Origin: Woeseia sp037968755
Lineage (GTDB): Bacteria > Pseudomonadota > Gammaproteobacteria > Steroidobacterales > Woeseiaceae
Length of the DNA: 64,000 nt
NCBI GenBank assembly: GCA_037968755.1
Contig: JBBKWB010000018.1
Location: 12,032 to 76,031 of the forward strand
Reading direction: 5' to 3'
Under the pieces are notes generated by a model. The model was not told the origin of the DNA, did no database searches, and saw only the letters and a list, made by a program, of their open reading frames with translations. Each line of letters begins with the position of its first letter. The first letter of the stretch is position 1. Position numbers and translations under genes: made by a program. Of this stretch, positions 26,659-35,673 are shown piece by piece.

Positions 26659-27516
26659 ATGACCCAGAAGAAATTTACCGGAACGGACTCCTATATCGCG
26701 ACGGACGACCTGATGATGGCGGTAAACGCCTCGGTCACGTTGCAACGACCCATACTCATCAAGGGCGAACCTGGTACCGGCAAGACCCAACTGGCAATCG
26801 AGGTTGCTGCAGCACTCGACCGGCCGCTGTTCGAATGGCATATCAAATCAACAACCAAAGCGCAGCAGGGCCTGTACGAGTACGATGCTGTCGCGCGCTT
26901 GCGCGATTCCCAGCTTGGCGACGACCGCGTACACGACATCGCCAACTACATCGTTAAAGGCAAAATCTGGGAGGCGTTTGACTCTGAAGTGCAGCCCGTC
27001 CTGCTGATCGACGAGATCGACAAAGCCGACATCGAATTCCCGAACGACTTATTGCAAGAACTCGACCGGATGGAGTTCTACGTTTATGAGACGCACAAGC
27101 TGATCAAGGCGACACATCGCCCGATCATCATGATTACCAGCAACAATGAGAAAGAGCTGCCTGATGCCTTCTTGCGCCGCTGCTTTTTTCATTACATCAA
27201 GTTTCCCGACAAGGAAACCATGACCAGGATTATCGATGTGCACTTTCCCGGTTTGAAGAAAGCGCTGCTCAAAGAAGCGCTCGAGGCATTCTACAAATTG
27301 CGTGACGTACCCGGACTCAAGAAGAAGCCGTCAACCTCGGAATTGCTCGACTGGATCAAGTTGTTACTGGCTGAAGACATTTCGCCGGAAGCATTACGCA
27401 GCGATGATGCGCGCAAGACTGTTCCGCCCTTGTACGGTGCTTTGCTCAAGAACGAGCAGGACGTGCACTTGTTTGAGCAACTCGTGTTTCTCGACCGGCG
27501 CTCCCGTTCGCAGTAA
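26659..27516 (+). CDS. MoxR-type AAA+ ATPase
   Basis: 285 residues from ATG 26659 (MTQKKFTGTDSYIATDDL); an upstream in-frame ATG at 26611 would add 16 residues without family similarity. The Walker A motif is GEPGTGKTQLAIE, Walker B is VLLIDEIDKADIEFPNDLL, and sensor 1 lies in MITSNNEKELPDAFLRRC. The arrangement fits MoxR chaperone-like ATPases that work with vWA proteins to insert metals or activate partner complexes. The vWA gene starts five bases after its stop, so they form one operon. The client is not evident. Confidence 0.9.
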   Translation: MTQKKFTGTDSYIATDDLMMAVNASVTLQRPILIKGEPGTGKTQLAIEVAAALDRPLFEWHIKSTTKAQQGLYEYDAVARLRDSQLGDDRVHDIANYIVKGKIWEAFDSEVQPVLLIDEIDKADIEFPNDLLQELDRMEFYVYETHKLIKATHRPIIMITSNNEKELPDAFLRRCFFHYIKFPDKETMTRIIDVHFPGLKKALLKEALEAFYKLRDVPGLKKKPSTSELLDWIKLLLAEDISPEALRSDDARKTVPPLYGALLKNEQDVHLFEQLVFLDRRSRSQ

Positions 27517-27521
27517 AGCAC

Positions 27522-28697
27522 ATGTTAACTCGCTTCTTTTACATGCTGAGGGAAGGCGGCCTGAAGCCCTCACTGACGGAATTGCTGACCTTACTGGCCG
27601 CAATGAAGGAAGGCCTTGCGGGGCATGACGTCGATGATTTTTACTACCTGGCTCGGGCAAGCCTGGTCAAGGATGAAACCAAGTTCGATCGTTTTGACCG
27701 CATCTTTGCCGAGCATTTTAAAGGTATCGAAAACGCCTTGCGTGACTTGGGCGGGGAGTTGCCGGAGGACTGGCTGACGCGCCAGGCGGAACTCATGTTG
27801 TCGGACGAGGAGCGCGCGGAAATCGAGGCGATGGGCGGGCTGGACAAGCTGATGGAAGCTTTGCAACAGCGCCTGGATGAACAGGATGAGCGTCACGAAG
27901 GTGGTAACAAATGGATTGGGACGGCCGGCACTTCGCCATTCGGGGCGTATGGCTACAATCCGGAAGGCGTGCGCATCGGTCAACAGGGTTCGCGGCATCG
28001 GCGAGCGGCCAAGGTCTGGGATCGACGCGAATACCGTAATCTCGACGACTCCCTGGAACTCGGAACCCGCAATATCAAACTGGCACTGCGCAAATTACGC
28101 AAGTTCGCGCGCAGCGGTGCCGCAGATCAACTCGACCTTGACGATACGATTGACAAGACGGCGCGTAATGCGGGTCTGCTCGATATACGCATGATTCCAG
28201 AACGTCACAACGCGGTTAAGGTCTTGCTGTGCCTCGACGTGGGCGGTTCAATGGACGATCACGTGCGCGTGTGTGAAGAAATGTTTTCAGCGGCGCGCAG
28301 TGAATTCAAGCACCTTGAGTATTTCTATTTTCACAATTTTATTTATGAAAGTTTGTGGAAGGACAACCGCCGCCGCCACAACGAACGGCTTGCGACCGGA
28401 GACATTGCGCACAAGTACGGGGCAGATTACAAACTGATTTTCGTCGGTGACGCGACCATGAGTCCGTACGAGATCGTTTACCCGGGCGGCAGTGTTGAGC
28501 ATTGGAATGAGGAGGCGGGCGCGGTCTGGATCAAGCGCCTGCTATCAACCTATTCGAAAGCCATCTGGCTGAACCCGGAGCCGCGCGAACGTTGGGATTT
28601 TACGCCGTCGATTAAACTCGCACGGGAGCTGATGGATGATCGCATGTACCCGTTGACCGTAGCGGGGCTGGATGACGGTATACGCAAACTGCAGTAA
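27522..28697 (+). CDS. vWA-domain protein paired with the MoxR ATPase (CoxE/COG3825-like)
   Basis: 391 residues, no signal peptide, so cytosolic. The N-terminal half is helical and charged (FFYMLREGGLKPSLTELLTLL at the start, then long Glu/Arg-rich helices, and GGNKWIGTAGTSPFGAYGYN). The vWA domain starts near residue 225 with KVLLCLDVGGSMDDHVRVCE. The MIDAS here is D-V-G-G-S, while most CoxE-like proteins have DVSGS, so metal binding may be altered. Later motifs are FHNFIYESLWKD and LIFVGDATMSPYEI. It lies five bases after the MoxR-type gene. Confidence 0.85.
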   Translation: MLTRFFYMLREGGLKPSLTELLTLLAAMKEGLAGHDVDDFYYLARASLVKDETKFDRFDRIFAEHFKGIENALRDLGGELPEDWLTRQAELMLSDEERAEIEAMGGLDKLMEALQQRLDEQDERHEGGNKWIGTAGTSPFGAYGYNPEGVRIGQQGSRHRRAAKVWDRREYRNLDDSLELGTRNIKLALRKLRKFARSGAADQLDLDDTIDKTARNAGLLDIRMIPERHNAVKVLLCLDVGGSMDDHVRVCEEMFSAARSEFKHLEYFYFHNFIYESLWKDNRRRHNERLATGDIAHKYGADYKLIFVGDATMSPYEIVYPGGSVEHWNEEAGAVWIKRLLSTYSKAIWLNPEPRERWDFTPSIKLARELMDDRMYPLTVAGLDDGIRKLQ

Positions 28698-28807
28698 ATG
28701 CGCCATATTGCCCTAGCTGCCTCGGTTCGCAGTCGGCATTGGTCACTGCATTCCTTGGACTGACGCACAGGTTCGCAGTCCCGTTAGCACTACAATATGT
28801 AGCACCT

Positions 28808-30046
28808 ATGAAAGAACAGCCGAGCAAGTATAAAACAGGACTGGTTTTGCCAGGCGGAGGCGCGCGCGGTGCTTTCCAGGTCGGCGTGCTCAAAGCAATT
28901 GCCGAAATCTTGCCGCCGGGCGCCGCAAACCCGTTTCCAGTGATTAGCGGAACCTCGGCAGGGGCTATCAATTCCGTGGTGCTCGCGACCCGTGCGCGAC
29001 ATTTCGGCGTCGCTGTAGAAGCCCTGGAACACGTTTGGGCCAACTTTCATTGTTCACAAGTTTATCGTGCGGACAGCCTCACGATGCTGAAAAGCAGTTT
29101 GCACTGGATGGCGGCGATTGTGCTCGGCGGTAACTTTGTCGGTACACCGCGATCGATGTTGGACAATGCGCCGCTACGCGCGCTGTTAAGCCGCAAAATT
29201 CGCTACCCGCGACTGGGCAAGGCGCTGGATGCCGGCTGGGTAGAGGCGGTCGCCATTACGGCGGCAGGTTACGCAACTGCGCGCTCGACGACATTTTTCC
29301 AGGCCACGCCGAAACACCTGGACTGGTCGCGCACGCGGCGTGCAGGTGAACGTGGCCTGCTCAATCTTGATCACCTGATGGCCAGCATCGCTGTACCGAT
29401 GATCTTTCCGCCGGTATCAATCGAAGGCGAGTACTTTGGCGATGGCGCTATGCGCCAGGCGACGCCGCTTAGTCCGGCCGTACACCTCGGAGCAGACCGC
29501 ATCCTCGTTATCGGCGTGCGCGATGAAACGGCAGACCCCGGTATCGAACCGGGTCAGGAGCAAGCGTTCCCCAGCATGGCGACGATTGCCGGCTACATGC
29601 TTGATACCTTGTTCATGGACGGCCTGTATTCAGACCTTGAGCGATTGACGCGAATCAATGAACTGGTCGATTCCGTGCCGCCGGAACACCGCAAGGGCGC
29701 GCTACTGGACATGCGTCCTATCGATACGATGATTGTCCTGCCAAGCTGCGATTTGCGCGAGATTGCTTACGAACATCGCAAATCGATGCCTATGCCAGTA
29801 CGCATACTGCTACGCGGCATCGGCGGTAAAGGTGCGAGTAGCAGTCGCCTGTTGAGCTTTCTCCTGTTCGAAAGCAAATACACGCGTGACCTGATCGAGC
29901 TTGGATATCGTGATGCGATGAAAGTGCGCGACCAACTGGAAGCGTTTATGCGCGGCGATGCAGTGCCGCGTTTGTTCGCACCGCGTTGGGTGTCCAACGA
30001 TCTAACAGGTCGACACCCGATTCTGCGCTTGAATGACAAGCCGTAA
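28808..30046 (+). CDS. Patatin-like phospholipase
   Basis: 412 residues from ATG 28808 (MKEQPSKYKTGLVLPGGGAR). The oxyanion hole is GGGARGAFQVGVL, the nucleophile elbow is SGTSAGAINSVV (G-x-S-x-G), and the dyad Asp is in FGDGAMRQATPL, so the Ser/Asp catalytic dyad is complete. There is no signal peptide, in contrast to secreted PlpD-type proteins. It is most like bacterial RssA-type cytosolic or peripheral patatins with lipid acyl hydrolase activity. The C-terminal 100 residues (RILLRGIGGKGASSSRLLSF and beyond) are a family extension of unknown role. It converges with mgtE at a 9-bp gap. Confidence 0.88.
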   Translation: MKEQPSKYKTGLVLPGGGARGAFQVGVLKAIAEILPPGAANPFPVISGTSAGAINSVVLATRARHFGVAVEALEHVWANFHCSQVYRADSLTMLKSSLHWMAAIVLGGNFVGTPRSMLDNAPLRALLSRKIRYPRLGKALDAGWVEAVAITAAGYATARSTTFFQATPKHLDWSRTRRAGERGLLNLDHLMASIAVPMIFPPVSIEGEYFGDGAMRQATPLSPAVHLGADRILVIGVRDETADPGIEPGQEQAFPSMATIAGYMLDTLFMDGLYSDLERLTRINELVDSVPPEHRKGALLDMRPIDTMIVLPSCDLREIAYEHRKSMPMPVRILLRGIGGKGASSSRLLSFLLFESKYTRDLIELGYRDAMKVRDQLEAFMRGDAVPRLFAPRWVSNDLTGRHPILRLNDKP

Positions 30047-30055
30047 GCAGACTGC

Positions 30056-31405
30056 CTACAGCAGGAACATTGCGCCGAGACCCAGGAATGTCATGTAGCC
30101 GACCACATCGGTAACAGTGGTCAGAACGACACCGCCCGCAAGCGCCGGGTCGATATTCATTCGTTTCATAGTCATCGGAATTACGAAGCCAGCAGCCGCG
30201 GCGACGACGAGGTTAATGCTCATCGCGCCGGCGATCACGGCACCGATTCGCCAGTCGTTGAACCATAAGTAGGTAAACAGCGCCACTACCAGCGCCCAGC
30301 CTACGCCGTTAAGTATTCCGACCAGAACTTCCTTACGGAAAATTCGCTGAGCGTTGTCCTTGTCGATCTGGCCGAGCGCGAGCGCACGGGTCATGATGGT
30401 TAGTGACTGAGTGCCGGCAACACCGCCCATGCTGGGCACGACCGGCATGAGTACCGCGAGCAAGACGATTTTGTCGATCGCCGTCTGAAACAGGTCGACG
30501 ACAGAGGAGGCGAGAAACGCCGTTGCGAGATTGATGCCCAGCCACAGGGCCCGGCGCCGGGCACTTTTTGTTGCAGGCGCGAACATATCGTCTTCTTCGC
30601 CGAGGCCGGCGGCACCCATCAATGAGTGCTCCGCTTCTTCACGAATAACATCGACCACGTCATCAACCGTAATACGCCCGACCAAGCGGTTCTGATCGTC
30701 GGCGACCGGGGCGGACAGCAGGTCGCGATGCTCGAATTCCCAAACCACGTCCTGCGAACGCGCCGACGCCGGAATCGGTACCACATCGGTGGACATCACT
30801 TCGCCAACGGATTTTTCCAGGTCAGCCGTTAACAGCCGAGCCAGCGAAAGAGCGCCGACGTATTTGTTGTTGCGGTCAACGACAAAAATGGAGTCGGTAC
30901 CGTCAGGGATCTCGCCGCGTGCACGCAGGTAGCGATGGACAACATCGAGCGTCACGTCCGCACGAACCGTCACGATGTCGACGTTCATCAGGCCGCCGGC
31001 GCTGTCTTCGTCGTAGGCAAGTACCTTTTGCAGGCGCTCGTGATCCTGCTGGTCCAGTGAGCGCAATACTTCGCGGGTCAGCGCTTCCGGCAGGTCGGCG
31101 AGCAGGTCGGCGAGGTCATCAATCTCCAGGCCATCGACAGCGGCAATCAATTCGTCGGTGGCCATGCCTTCGATCAGGCCGTTGCGAACTTCGTCTGCGA
31201 GCTCAACCAGCACGTCGCCTTCAATATCCGGGCCGATCATTTCCCAGATAACGCCACGTTCGCGTAGCGGCAATGACTCGAGCAGTCGCGCTAACTCGGC
31301 CGGATGCAGATTGCCAATGAGGCGCTTGGCCGCACGCATGCTGCCGGCGCCGAGCTGTTCACGCAGCAAGGACAGGTTGGATTGCTTCTGTTCTGTGCTG
31401 TCCAT
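30056..31405 (-). CDS. mgtE: MgtE-type magnesium transporter
   Basis: Mg2+ channel/transporter of 449 residues. The order is an N-terminal MgtE_N helical domain (about 20-125), two CBS domains (about 130-250, including MSTDVVPIPASARSQDVVWE), then five membrane helices from about residue 285. In the pore region, PVVPSMGGVAGTQSLT corresponds to the family's GGNxGxQ stretch and TTVTDVVGYMTFLGL holds the conserved Asp. It is separated from rapZ by 119 bp on the same strand. It converges with the patatin gene. Confidence 0.94.
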   Translation of the reverse strand: MDSTEQKQSNLSLLREQLGAGSMRAAKRLIGNLHPAELARLLESLPLRERGVIWEMIGPDIEGDVLVELADEVRNGLIEGMATDELIAAVDGLEIDDLADLLADLPEALTREVLRSLDQQDHERLQKVLAYDEDSAGGLMNVDIVTVRADVTLDVVHRYLRARGEIPDGTDSIFVVDRNNKYVGALSLARLLTADLEKSVGEVMSTDVVPIPASARSQDVVWEFEHRDLLSAPVADDQNRLVGRITVDDVVDVIREEAEHSLMGAAGLGEEDDMFAPATKSARRRALWLGINLATAFLASSVVDLFQTAIDKIVLLAVLMPVVPSMGGVAGTQSLTIMTRALALGQIDKDNAQRIFRKEVLVGILNGVGWALVVALFTYLWFNDWRIGAVIAGAMSINLVVAAAAGFVIPMTMKRMNIDPALAGGVVLTTVTDVVGYMTFLGLGAMFLL

Positions 31406-31524
31406 GGCGAAGGTCCTGTTAAGCGCTGCCCCGCAAGTCGCCAGGATAGCGGCTCGCGTCGTCGCGAATTGTAACGGGCTTCCAGAGTGGAGGCACGTTT
31501 ACCGCTAACCGGGCTGAACAGGGG

Positions 31525-32415
31525 TCAGCTGTTGCCTGCGTCGCGACTGCGCAATTCATTGTGCCGGGCCAGCACGGGTTCGTGGCTGGCTTGCAGGGCT
31601 TTTGAAAGTTTCTCGGTCATGTAGACCGAGCGGTGCTGGCCGCCGGTGCAACCCAGCGCGACAGTCAGATAGCTGCGGTCGAAATTGACGTACTCCGGGA
31701 TCCAGCGTTCCAGGAAGGCCAGAATGTCGTTGTACATGCGCACGAAGGCAGGCTGTGCATCGAGAAACTCGCCAACCTCGCGGTGTTGCCCGGTGAGACT
31801 GCGCAAGTTGGGTTGCCAGTACGGGTTGGGCAGGCTGCGCAAATCGAAAACAAAGTCGGCGTCCGCCGGGATACCGTGCTTGAAGCCAAATGATTCGATC
31901 AAGACTGAAAGCATTTTGCGAGCACGCCGATCGACGCGTTCACGAATGGCATCGGCAAGCTCGTAAACGCTGCTCGTGGAAGTATCGATAACGAGATCGG
32001 CCAGGTTAATCACCGGCCCGAGCAGTTCCCGTTCTCGTGAAATGGCGGCGCGCAACGCACTGCCATCTTCCGAAAGCGGATGGCGCCGCCGCGTTTCGCT
32101 GTAGCGTTTGAGCAGGATGTCATCATCGGCCTGCAGAAAGAGAACGTCCGTTTGTACCTGGTTATCGTGCAGGTCTTTGATCGTTGCGGGCAACGCCTCG
32201 AGGTCGCGTGTCCGGTTGCGCGCGTCGATGCCGACCGCAATTCGCGCGACAGACCGCTCCTCTGAGCTGGTCACTTCTTCGATTACCGCGGTGAGCAAGG
32301 CAGCGGGCATATTGTCAATGCAGTAGTAGCCGAGATCTTCCAGCACATGCAGGGCAACACTCTTGCCCGAACCGGACAAGCCACTAACCAGGATCAAACG
32401 GGTTTCGTCGGACAT
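31525..32415 (-). CDS. rapZ: RNase adapter protein RapZ
   Basis: P-loop protein (296 residues from ATG 32413-32415, MSDETRLILVSGLSGSGKS) that in E. coli directs RNase E to the GlmZ small RNA and so controls GlcN6P synthase. Walker A is GLSGSGKSVAL and the C-terminal domain has the typical LGCTGGQHRSVYMTEKLSKAL. The conserved FGFKHGIPADADFVFDLRSLPNP and an intact C-terminus suggest full function. The preceding gene is ptsN (28-bp gap), as in E. coli. The NPr gene that follows rapZ in E. coli is missing here. Confidence 0.96.
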   Translation of the reverse strand: MSDETRLILVSGLSGSGKSVALHVLEDLGYYCIDNMPAALLTAVIEEVTSSEERSVARIAVGIDARNRTRDLEALPATIKDLHDNQVQTDVLFLQADDDILLKRYSETRRRHPLSEDGSALRAAISRERELLGPVINLADLVIDTSTSSVYELADAIRERVDRRARKMLSVLIESFGFKHGIPADADFVFDLRSLPNPYWQPNLRSLTGQHREVGEFLDAQPAFVRMYNDILAFLERWIPEYVNFDRSYLTVALGCTGGQHRSVYMTEKLSKALQASHEPVLARHNELRSRDAGNS

Positions 32416-32443
32416 GGAACTCAGACCTTTTGGAGTCGGTTGA

Positions 32444-32962
32444 TCAGGCGTCCTGCCGGGAGTCACTGCTGCCGTTTGTTTCTGCAGGAGCGTCTGTAAC
32501 AGGTGGCGCTTGCTGATTGCTTAACAGTGCCTGGTACAGTTCCTTGCTGCTTTTGGCGGCGCGCAGGGCGGCGCGCAGTTCGGGGCTCATCAACGATGCT
32601 GTAATCATACTGATATCGGCTCGGTGACTGTCGTCCAGTTCGCTTGGCACCATCAGACCAAAAACGATATCAACATCTACGCCGTCATTGGCATCAAAAT
32701 CAACGGGGCTGGAAAGCTTCATCAAGGCGCCGCTGCTGGCCAAAATGCTATCCACCCGGCAGTGGGGGAAAGCGATGCCGGAGTCAAGGCTGGTACAGCC
32801 AAGGCGCTCTCGTTCAATCAGCCGAGCAAAAATCTCTTCATTAGCAAGATCGGTTTCTGTTCGCGCAAGTAATTCGCTGAGTATTTCCAGGCAATGTTTC
32901 TTGCTCCGCGCATGCGCGTTACAGAGAACACTGTCTGGCTTAATGAGTTCTTCGAGAATCAT
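32444..32962 (-). CDS. ptsN: PTS IIA-Ntr protein
   Basis: EIIA-Ntr of the regulatory nitrogen PTS (172 residues). Start is taken at ATG 32960-32962 (MILEELIKPDSVLCNAHA); in-frame upstream codons (ATG 32995 or earlier) would add up to 28 residues. The phosphorylatable His is in GCTSLDSGIAFPHCRVD. The C-terminal tail (about residues 150-172, rich in Pro/Ala/Asp) extends past the E. coli protein. PtsP is not in the window, and the HPr-like partner NPr is not found in the cluster. The neighbours are hpf and rapZ, the standard rpoN-locus order. Confidence 0.9.
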   Translation of the reverse strand: MILEELIKPDSVLCNAHARSKKHCLEILSELLARTETDLANEEIFARLIERERLGCTSLDSGIAFPHCRVDSILASSGALMKLSSPVDFDANDGVDVDIVFGLMVPSELDDSHRADISMITASLMSPELRAALRAAKSSKELYQALLSNQQAPPVTDAPAETNGSSDSRQDA

Positions 32963-33052
32963 GATGGCGTGTTCGTGGGGGTTTCTCGCTAGCATGGCCG
33001 CCAGAGAGTAGTTGAAGCCCGCGGCGCGTGTCGCGCCGCGGGTCAAAAGTTT

Positions 33053-33373
33053 TTATCCGAAAGATCGCTTGTCTGCTTCTCTGGCGTGGTGATCAACTAG
33101 CTTTTCTTTGTGCTTCCTGACCTGCCGGTCGAGCTTATCGACAAGACCATCAATTGCCGCGTACATGTCTTCTTCCGTCGCATCAGCGTGTATTCGGCCG
33201 CCGTTTACATTCACTGTCGCTTCTGCCTTGTGTCGCAGTTTTTCGACGGTAAGCACACAGTGGACATCAGATACCAAATCGAAGTGGCGTTCGATTTTTT
33301 CGATCTTGGTAGCAACGTAATTTCGCATAGCTTCCGTAACATCTACATGATGGCCTGTAACGCTAAGTTGCAT
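33053..33373 (-). CDS. hpf: Short ribosome hibernation promoting factor
   Basis: 106-residue HPF of the short gammaproteobacterial type that dimerises 70S ribosomes with RMF. MQLSVTGHHVDVTEAMRNYV, then ATVNVNGGRIHADATEEDMY and DKLDRQVRKHKEK are the family's beta-alpha-beta-beta-beta-alpha fold. The C-terminal tail of long HPF is absent. It lies between rpoN and ptsN on the same strand; the spacer to rpoN (130 bp) shows no clear sigma-54 -24/-12 element. Confidence 0.93.
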   Translation of the reverse strand: MQLSVTGHHVDVTEAMRNYVATKIEKIERHFDLVSDVHCVLTVEKLRHKAEATVNVNGGRIHADATEEDMYAAIDGLVDKLDRQVRKHKEKLVDHHAREADKRSFG

Positions 33374-33503
33374 GGTCTTCTCCTGTATTGCCTGAATGTG
33401 GGCCGGCCTTCGCTCCCCCTAAAATTAAGGAAGGTCCACGGTTGGTATAAGTCTACTGTTCCTTTTGACTCCTTTGTTGCTGTCTCAACAGACGCCTTAA
33501 TGA

Positions 33504-34898
33504 CTACTTCGGTTTTCGAACGCGACGCTCGCTGGACGACAAAATCTTCATACCTTCACGGTACTTCGCCACCGTTCGTCTGGCAACATTAATGCCCTCG
33601 GCGGCCAGTACCTTGGCTATTTTGCTGTCGCTGAGCGGCTTGCGGGGGTCTTCGCCCGCAATCAGCTTGCGAATTTTTGCGCGTACCGCAGTTGAAGACT
33701 GATCATCACCGTCAGTCGTCGAAAGGTGGCTTGAGAAAAAGTACTTAAACTCGAAGACGCCACGCGGTGTATGCATGTACTTGTTTGTAGTCACACGTGA
33801 AATCGTCGACTCGTGCATGCCTATGGCTTCGGCGACGTCGCGCAGGACCAACGGTTTCATCGCCTCGTCGCCCTGATCAAGAAACTGTTGTTGACGCTCG
33901 ACGATGCTGGTTGCGACTTTCATCAGCGTCTCATTGCGGATTTCCAGGCTGCGGACCAACCAGCGAGCTTCCTGCAGCTGCGAGCGCAGTACCGAGTGAT
34001 CGCCGTTACCACGCAACATTTGTGCGTACTGCTGATTGACTGAGAGTCGCGGAATACCCGACGAGCTGACTTCAACCTGCCAGCGATTGTCGATTTTGCG
34101 AACGAACACGTCTGGAATGACGTACTCCGGTGCCGCGGGACTGACGGCCAGGCCGGGTTTCGGATGACAACTGCGAACCAGTGCGAGCGCTGCTTCCAGC
34201 TCCTCTTCAGACGCGCGATGACTGCGGCGCAGTTCGGCGTACTCCTGGTTGGCAATCAGGTCCAGGTGCTCATTGGCCAGGCTAATGGCGAGTTGCAAGC
34301 CCGGTGTCGTGCTTTCGAGCTGCGACAACTGCAAGACGATGCATTCAGCCAGCGACCTGGCGCCGACACCGACAGGATCAAGCCGCTGAACCATCTCAAG
34401 CGTACGTTCGATTTCTTCGTCGCTGGCGATTGGGCCGTCATCGACGCAAGCACGAATGTCGTCGAAATCAGCTGTCAGGTAGCCATCGTCATTTATAGCG
34501 TCGATCAGCGCTTCGCCGATAACCGTTTCGCGCGAATTAAAATGTTCCAGTTCAAGTTGCCAAAGCAGGTGCTCGCGCAGCGATTCACCGCTCTGGTCCG
34601 CAAAATCAGTGTGAGCACGACCTTCGCCATTCCAGCCGCCATCCTGCACGCGCTCCATCGAGCTCGACTGCCAGTTTTCTTCTGCCTTGATGGTTTCGAC
34701 TTCGGCCGTCGTGTCCGCGCTGTTTGCCGGAACCTCGGGCAGGTCTTCCATCTCGAGCATGATGTTCTCTTCGAGCGCCTCCTGGATCTGGGCGCTGAGA
34801 TCCAGCACGGGTAGCTGCAACAGTCGGATGGCCTGTTGTAACTGGGGCGTCATCGTCAGGGATTGACCCAGCTTGAGCTGCAGCGATGGTTTTAACAT
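33504..34898 (-). CDS. rpoN: RNA polymerase sigma-54 factor
   Basis: 464 residues from ATG 34896-34898. Region I: MLKPSLQLKLGQSLTMTPQL with the Gln-rich activator-interaction segment. An acidic region II follows. Region III holds the core-binding and HTH parts (LRDVAEAIGMHESTISRVTT). The RpoN box is exact: ARRTVAKYRE near the C-terminus. It is needed for -24/-12 promoters and NtrC-type activators. A TTG just upstream could add one residue. It lies 49 bp after lptB and 130 bp before hpf. Confidence 0.97.
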   Translation of the reverse strand: MLKPSLQLKLGQSLTMTPQLQQAIRLLQLPVLDLSAQIQEALEENIMLEMEDLPEVPANSADTTAEVETIKAEENWQSSSMERVQDGGWNGEGRAHTDFADQSGESLREHLLWQLELEHFNSRETVIGEALIDAINDDGYLTADFDDIRACVDDGPIASDEEIERTLEMVQRLDPVGVGARSLAECIVLQLSQLESTTPGLQLAISLANEHLDLIANQEYAELRRSHRASEEELEAALALVRSCHPKPGLAVSPAAPEYVIPDVFVRKIDNRWQVEVSSSGIPRLSVNQQYAQMLRGNGDHSVLRSQLQEARWLVRSLEIRNETLMKVATSIVERQQQFLDQGDEAMKPLVLRDVAEAIGMHESTISRVTTNKYMHTPRGVFEFKYFFSSHLSTTDGDDQSSTAVRAKIRKLIAGEDPRKPLSDSKIAKVLAAEGINVARRTVAKYREGMKILSSSERRVRKPK

Positions 34899-34947
34899 CA
34901 AGAATGACTTTCTGTGTAGGCGGCGGTCGGGTTAGTACACATATTGC

Positions 34948-35673
34948 TCAGAGTTTGAACTCCTGTCCGAGATACACTTCTCGAACGTGCTGATTGCTCA
35001 GGATTTCGTCAGGCGGGCCGGATGCGATCAGGCAGCCATCACTGAGTATATAGGCTCGCCCGCAAATTCCGAGTGTTTCCCGTACATTGTGATCGGTAAT
35101 CAGGACGCCGATGTCGCGGTCGCTCAAATGCTTGATGATTCTCTGTATATCGAGCACCGAAATCGGGTCGACACCAGCGAAAGGTTCATCCAGCAAGACA
35201 AAACGCGGATTGGCTGCCAGTGCGCGAGCGATCTCGACGCGGCGGCGCTCGCCGCCAGACAGGCTGATTCCCATGCTGGTGCGCACGTGGCCTACGTGCA
35301 ATTCATCGAGCAACTGATCCAGTTCCTGTTCGCGACCCGCGCGATCGAGGTCGTGTCGATTCTCGAGTATGGCGAGGATATTCTGCTCGACCGTCAGCTT
35401 GCGAAAAATGGAAGCTTCCTGTGGCAGATAGCCGAGGCCCAGTGCCGCTCGCCGGTGAATAGGTAATGCAGTCAGGTCTTTGCCATCGAGCAGGATCTGG
35501 CCGCGGTCGGCCGCGATCAAACCGACGATCATGTAAAAGGCGGTGGTTTTGCCGGCGCCGTTTGGCCCAAGCAGGCCGACAACTTCGCCACTCGATATTT
35601 CGAGAGAGATATTCTTGACGACCTCACGAAATTTGTAGCTTTTCGCAATCTCCTGCACGCTGAGAATGCTCAT
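34948..35673 (-). CDS. lptB: LPS export ABC ATPase
   Basis: Cytoplasmic ATPase (241 residues) that powers LPS transport by the LptB2FG complex. Walker A LLGPNGAGKTTAFYMIVGL, Q-loop LPQEASIFRKLTVEQNI, the signature SLSGGERRRVEIARALA, Walker B FVLLDEPFAGVDP and the H-loop ITDHNVRETL are all intact. It begins with a 4-nt ATGA overlap with lptA, so translation is probably coupled. Confidence 0.97.
   Translation of the reverse strand: MSILSVQEIAKSYKFREVVKNISLEISSGEVVGLLGPNGAGKTTAFYMIVGLIAADRGQILLDGKDLTALPIHRRAALGLGYLPQEASIFRKLTVEQNILAILENRHDLDRAGREQELDQLLDELHVGHVRTSMGISLSGGERRRVEIARALAANPRFVLLDEPFAGVDPISVLDIQRIIKHLSDRDIGVLITDHNVRETLGICGRAYILSDGCLIASGPPDEILSNQHVREVYLGQEFKL

Noticed and set aside
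33374..33503. Possible sigma-54 promoter between rpoN and hpf
   Set aside because: I looked for the TGGCAC-N5-TTGC pattern and did not find it.
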